Positions 59,539 to 64,000 of a DNA stretch of 64,000 bases are shown one piece after another. The notes under the pieces were generated by a model, which was given only the letters and a program-made list of their open reading frames with translations, ran no database searches and had not been told where the DNA came from. Every line of letters starts with the position of its first letter. Within the stretch, counting starts at the first letter, position 1. The stretch comes from Halichondria panicea (lineage: Eukaryota > Porifera > Demospongiae > Suberitida > Halichondriidae). Where the stretch lies: positions 558,001-622,000 of the forward strand of contig NC_087382.1 in assembly GCF_963675165.1 (NCBI RefSeq). The letters are read 5' to 3'. The translations under genes and the position numbers were made by a program.

Positions 59539-62500
59539 ATGTCTGACTATCTCACAATAGCAGATCTAAACAAAGTGTACCTCGCTACGTTTGAAGCTCG
59601 AATCAAGTGGCGAAACATCTTGTTAATGCTCGAAGTCTCTGCAGCTACAATCAGAAGTATCAGCAAAGAATGGAACAATGATCCTGATGACTGCTATCGT
59701 GAGGGGCTGTTGGAATGGCTGAATGAAGGAGAGAGAAGCTGGCAATCTATGGTCAAAGCATTGTCCAGTCCTACTGTGGGCCACATTCACATAGCCAGGA
59801 CTATCGAGAGAGATCATCTACAGTCTAGCAATCCTACTGATGTGAAGTCGGAGGGTGAGTACCAATTAATTCACCTAGCTATATAAATGATATGCCCCAC
59901 CTAGGGCGATTAGTCTTGCAAGCAAAGAAGGGTAGTGTCAAAATATTGACCATTCCACTACATTTCCCTAATGTGCTCCCCAGGTGGTGGGGGAGGAGAC
60001 ATATTATTGATAGGTGCATAATTATGTCTAAAAATAGTTTACATACCGTATAGCGGGTATATTTTGAGCGTATAAAAATGTTCGCGGTTTTCGCGGATTG
60101 AGCCTGTATCGCAAAAATTTATGAATAGTAGGCGTGTTCAGTATTATTGACCACACCTATGACAATAAGAGGTGCCTCACACAGGCTAGGCCTGGATTTG
60201 AGGCTAACGGTGTGGAGGTACAGCTGCATGTTGATTAGCCTAGATCCCAGGCCGAGTTTTCGCTTTTATAACGGTTAGGCGAACAACTGGGCCTGGTACT
60301 AGTTGTCTGCGCATGCGTCAGTCGTTCGTCAGATTCTGACGAATGGATATTCTCGTTCACTTTCGTGACATTTATATTCGTGTACTATCGTGTACTAGAA
60401 GTCAGTTCCCGTTTTATCATTATTGGAATGGCTCTTAGCTGAAGCTTCTCTCTTCTCTGAAGCTTAGAAAACATTATTCTGAAGACTGAACAACAAGGGA
60501 AAAGGTATAAAGCTTTGTCAAGCTTGTTAAGGTCAGATATTTTTGTGTGGGCCCTATGCTATCATGTCAAGTCGTGTTCATGTTTGGTATTAAAAGATCT
60601 ATAGTATCATCATTAATATGGTGGATCAAGTGAAGAGTGTGAGCTAGAGAACTTGGTGCTGCCATCATCAGCTCGTCGACAATGACACTATAACCTGTTT
60701 AATACGAGAAATTTAATATGTACATGTATACAGTAGATCTACACGTATTTTGAATGTCTACTTCTCTGTACAGGAGCAATGGCTACTATCCAGCTATCCC
60801 AACATTGTTCCTCTTGGCCATACTAACGGACAAGACTGGACAGTTTAAGGTAAGGGTTTAACCGTGTTTGGTTTCTTTAATATTGTCCTATACTTACAGG
60901 ACTGGAGTATGACCTGATCGTTCGAGTGTTGCTGGGTAGCTCAGAGGCATCAAGAAAATTTACGTTTTCTCAAGCAAAGTTTAACTGAGTTACAAGTTGG
61001 GGCCTAGAATCAGAGAAGTCCAGCAGCCTGCTAAATCGTTGAAACGTAATTTGAAGGCATTCAATCATCTTGAAGTTGCCCTGGGTCACTGTAATCGTGC
61101 TGCAGCACAACTGGCAGCTCCCCAGGCCCTTGTGAAGCAGCTCCCTATGTGCATCTTTTGTGTACTCACTCACTCTGTGCATTTTCTGTGTACAAATTTC
61201 AATTATTGATTTATTAAATATCTTTGCCGACCACAAATACAATGAAAATTTGACGCATGCGCAGACAACTAGTACCAGGCCCAGTTGTTCGCCTAACCGT
61301 TATAAAAAGCAAAAACTCGGCCTGGGATCGAGGCTACATGTTGATGTGCGCATGCGCCAAAAGGCTGGAACTCAGACCACGAAAATAAATCCGCGAAATC
61401 CTTTGTAATGGTCCATCCGCGAAAATTTATACCCTCGAAATATACCCGCTATACTGTAGTCATTCCTTACTAACCACTCATCCCACCCCACACACATTGT
61501 TCTGTACAGTTGACCATAATCGTCAAAAGATCAATGAAGATTTGACCGTTTTCTTAGACGGGCCACTCGGTAAAGGTGCATTTGGAGCAGTTTTCAAAGC
61601 CAGGTACAGGGGCGAGATTTGTGCAGTCAAAGTGCTGCTTCACGATGCTATGGAGATGCAGGCAAGTATTGCAGTTGGCAAAAATGAAGATGCTAGCAAT
61701 GCAATTGATCGTGAGAGTGATTTTCTCAAGTCGTTCAAGCACCCAAACGTTGTGAAGTTTTTGTCGACTGCTAAGCACCCCAAATCAGGTGGTACAATCC
61801 TCGTTGTTGAGTTGATGGATTGCAATCTGAGATCCTATTTCTCCGGCCTTGATGAAGAGTCCCTCACTAGCGAATGTGAAATTAGCCTCTCCAAAGACAT
61901 GGCTTGTGGTCTGGCCTACATTCACAGCAAGCAGATTATCCACCGTGACCTCTGTGGCGATAACGTCTTGCTGAAGCTTACACTGCCAGTGCCTGTCGCA
62001 AAGATTTCCGACTTTGGCATGTCACGGCTTTACGATCCCTCCAAGCTTAGCTCCACCCTAACAGCCATTGGTCAGCGTAGAGGGTATCTACCTCCTGAGG
62101 CCTATCGATTGGAAGAGGAGAATTACGATAATAGCCTGGATGTGTTTTCCTTTGGGGTGATTTTAACGCAGATTGTTTGCAAGTTAGAGACGATCAAATC
62201 AGCCAAGGATCGATCATTCCATGTTGCCCAGATCCCTCGCACACACAGGTTGAGGAAGCTTATCGACAGTTGTTTGCAAGAAGACATGACGAGGAGACCA
62301 TCTGCCAGGGACATCTGTGAGTCTATTAGATACGTAGTGCATGATAATTATGTGTTTACGCTTCCGAAAAATATGTCAAATTACTTTTTAATGTTTAATT
62401 CTTACTTTTAGATGCTTCACTGACAAGAGACTCGGACCCAATGGAGGCAGCAAAGAGAGAGACGAAGGACACTCAACTAGTCAAGAAGGTGCGTACATGT

Positions 62501-63882
62501 AGTGTGTGAATGAGATTCCTAATAACAATAGTACTGTACCCTAGGGTGCTGTTTCATTGTAAAAAGCATGTTAAGTTTTGTTACGTAATTCTTTAGAAAG
62601 ATTACTATAGTACTGTAAATACTTGTACAATTGTGATATTCACGTCTTTTTCCTACCAGCGTTCCCCTGTACAGGCACACAGGGAACAGACTGAGCACAA
62701 AGATGCTGAGCTGGTCAGGAGAGACGCCATCATTCAACAACAGAGACAGGTGATATGAAATGCAACACTCTAATTATTTTTGCAGAGCTATAGTAGAAGC
62801 TTTGATCTGTTATAATCGTACTGTACATTCTAGTGGACTGGTGGGCGTCGCCTCTTAAGCTAATTAGAGAAAGTGATTTAGTGTGCATACAATTATTGCT
62901 ACAAGTAACACTCGCTTGTTAGTAGACACTATCCTAATTACACTCATTCATTATTCAGGGTCCCCCTCCCAGAGAGTTGAGACCTCCACTCACTCTGAAA
63001 TGGAGAAGAGGAAAAAACATGCCAATCAAGATGGGCACCTCAGTACAGAGTGTTGTTATCGGTGACACGGCGTATGTTGGTGGAGGCAATGCAGACAATG
63101 ATCTTGACAAGTGTACAGTGATGAAGCTCGAGCAAGATCAATGGACTAAACTACCAGAGTACACTGCCAAGTGGTTCGCTGTGACATCATTCGCTAATCG
63201 ACTAGTGCTGGTGGGAGGACGTTATCAAAGAAACAACAAAGTCAGCAATCAACTTGCCGTCTTTAAGTCAGGGGAATGGACTCACCCGTACCCACCAATG
63301 AACATTGCTCGTAATTCTTCAACAGCTGTCTCCTTAAACAACTACATCATTGTAGCTGGTGGGGTTGATGATGAAGGACGTATCTCCTCCTCTGTGGAGG
63401 TGTTGGACGTGGCATCAAGAAGATGGTACATTGCTCAGTCACTACCTAACCCACGAGCAGTACGACAATCGACTCTCATAGGAAACACCCTCTACCTAAT
63501 GGGATGGTTCGATCACACTGGGGAACCAACCAAGACAGTGCACCACGTCGACCTCAATGAACTCATTGCAAAGGCCCTTTCCAACCTGGACACACCCACT
63601 CTCTGGCAGACCTTACAGGAAGTACCACTCGTGTTGTCAGCTCCTCTCAGTATTGGGAGGTTACTATTAGCTGTTGGTGGAGCAGACGACAGAGTCAACC
63701 CAAGTTCATCGATCCACCTCTACCAGCCTGACACCAGGAGGTGGGTGAAAGTGGGAGACCTGCCTACTGCACGATACCGCTGCACATGCTCAGTACTTCC
63801 TAGTGGAGAGGTCATTGTAGCTGGAGGAGAGACCAAAACTTTTTACGTTCAAACTGTGGACTTCTTCGCTATGAGTGCTTAG
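59539..63882 (+). CDS. B3: death domain-kinase-coiled coil-Kelch protein
   Basis: An untranslated exon ends at 59420. Coding exons are 59539-59854, 61510-62316, 62412-62488, 62675-62749 and 62959-63882. The death domain has 105 codons. The kinase exon (269 codons) has GKGAFGAVF, AVKVLL lysine, HRDLCGDN, DFGMSRL and RRPSARDI, all intact. The exon 62675-62749 (25 codons, ending RRDAIIQQQRQ) is nearly identical to the last coiled-coil exon of the A genes and joins in phase 0. B1 lacks it. The Kelch exon has 307 codons, and its fourth GG doublet has become GW. Intron 1 holds two nested transposons. No disabling change was seen. Confidence 0.85.
60046..61456. mobile_element. TA-flanked MITE, split by a MULE derivative, B3 intron 1
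   Basis: Ends CCGTATAGCGGGTATATTTT and AAATATACCCGCTATACTG are inverted and TA-flanked. Without the nested 1.1-kb insertion the element would be about 300 bases, like its relatives at 17795 and 28552. The CG-rich CCGCGAAA words are repeated within both halves. Confidence 0.65.
60236..61336. mobile_element. 1.1-kb non-autonomous Mutator-like element
   Basis: Inverted ends of about 84 bases (60236-60319 and 61251-61336) start TAGCCTAGATCCCAGGCCGAG and include AACGGTTAGGCGAACAACTG. Perfect 9-bp duplications CATGTTGAT flank it (60227-60235 and 61337-61345). The termini belong to the same family as the 5.2-kb MULE. No transposase is present, so it is probably mobilised in trans. Confidence 0.85.
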
Positions 63883-64000
63883 TTGTTTTGTTACTAGCTA
63901 TTCACTACTAGCGTTCAATCGGAGACGGATCGGCCTGGGAACGAGGTTAACTACATGTATTCACTTGTTGTAATAGCATTAATTAGCAACGATCTTGATT
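63883..64000. other. 3' flank of B3
   Basis: It contains GGCCTGGGAACGAGGTTA (63933-63950), like the right end of the TAGCCTCG element family. No partner or target duplication could be found before the window ends. Confidence 0.3.

Noticed and set aside
4131-61360. Every GCGCATGCGC palindrome as a promoter element
   Set aside because: Several copies (for example 4131, 16083, 42610, 60310, 61257) are inside repeats or transposon ends. Only those upstream of B1 and B3 are retained as candidates.

Overview
The window looks like animal nuclear DNA, most likely from a demosponge such as Amphimedon. This is inference, with no database search. The reasons are AT-rich sequence, short GT-AG introns, metazoan families (death domain, TK/TKL kinase, Kelch propeller, an AP1AR-like trafficking adaptor), a lineage-specific kinase expansion and many small DNA transposons. 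No bacterial genes, rRNA, tRNA or CRISPR were seen.

The backbone is a tandem array of six plus-strand genes that all end in one large Kelch-propeller exon. Type A genes (A1 2536-8189, A2 19681-23143, A3 32561-38853) encode a kinase split over three exons, then three KD-rich coiled-coil exons, then Kelch. Type B genes (B1 27294-30852, B2 41863-49644, B3 59539-63882) encode a death domain, a single-exon kinase, a short linker and Kelch. B3 also carries one A-type coiled-coil exon. Most coding introns are phase 0. The B kinase exon is flanked by phase-1 introns, and B2 has lost that exon without breaking the frame. A1 has a two-base deletion in the kinase, a Gly-to-Cys change in the glycine loop and an altered last Kelch strand, so it is probably decaying.

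Among the Kelch exons the framework is almost invariant. Differences cluster in the loops right after each GG doublet and just after the inter-blade Arg. In Keap1-type propellers these are ligand-contact positions. Death domain, kinase, coiled coil and a diversified propeller in a recombining tandem array suggest a recognition-signalling repertoire. This is the most interesting hypothesis here.

Upstream of most genes, on the minus strand, lies a repeated multi-exon gene or fragment resembling AP1AR/gadkin (six copies, mostly broken). It is preceded by an antisense relic of the death-domain exon. Type A promoters share a TGCTGATTCAGCA palindrome (MARE-like) and a GGGCGTGTCTTGTAGCT box. B1 and B3 instead have a GCGCATGCGC (NRF-1-like) palindrome.

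The array has been invaded by transposons, several proved by target-site duplications and by empty sites in paralogues. They include a 5.2-kb Mutator-like element with SWIM and PHD domains (9473-14705), and a 6.1-kb element encoding a ULP1 peptidase and a PHD finger (51225-57356). There is also a piggyBac-like remnant (47454-48369) inside a larger inverted-repeat element with a 91-bp minisatellite. Many TA-flanked MITEs are present, as are 37-47 bp elements consisting only of transposon ends.
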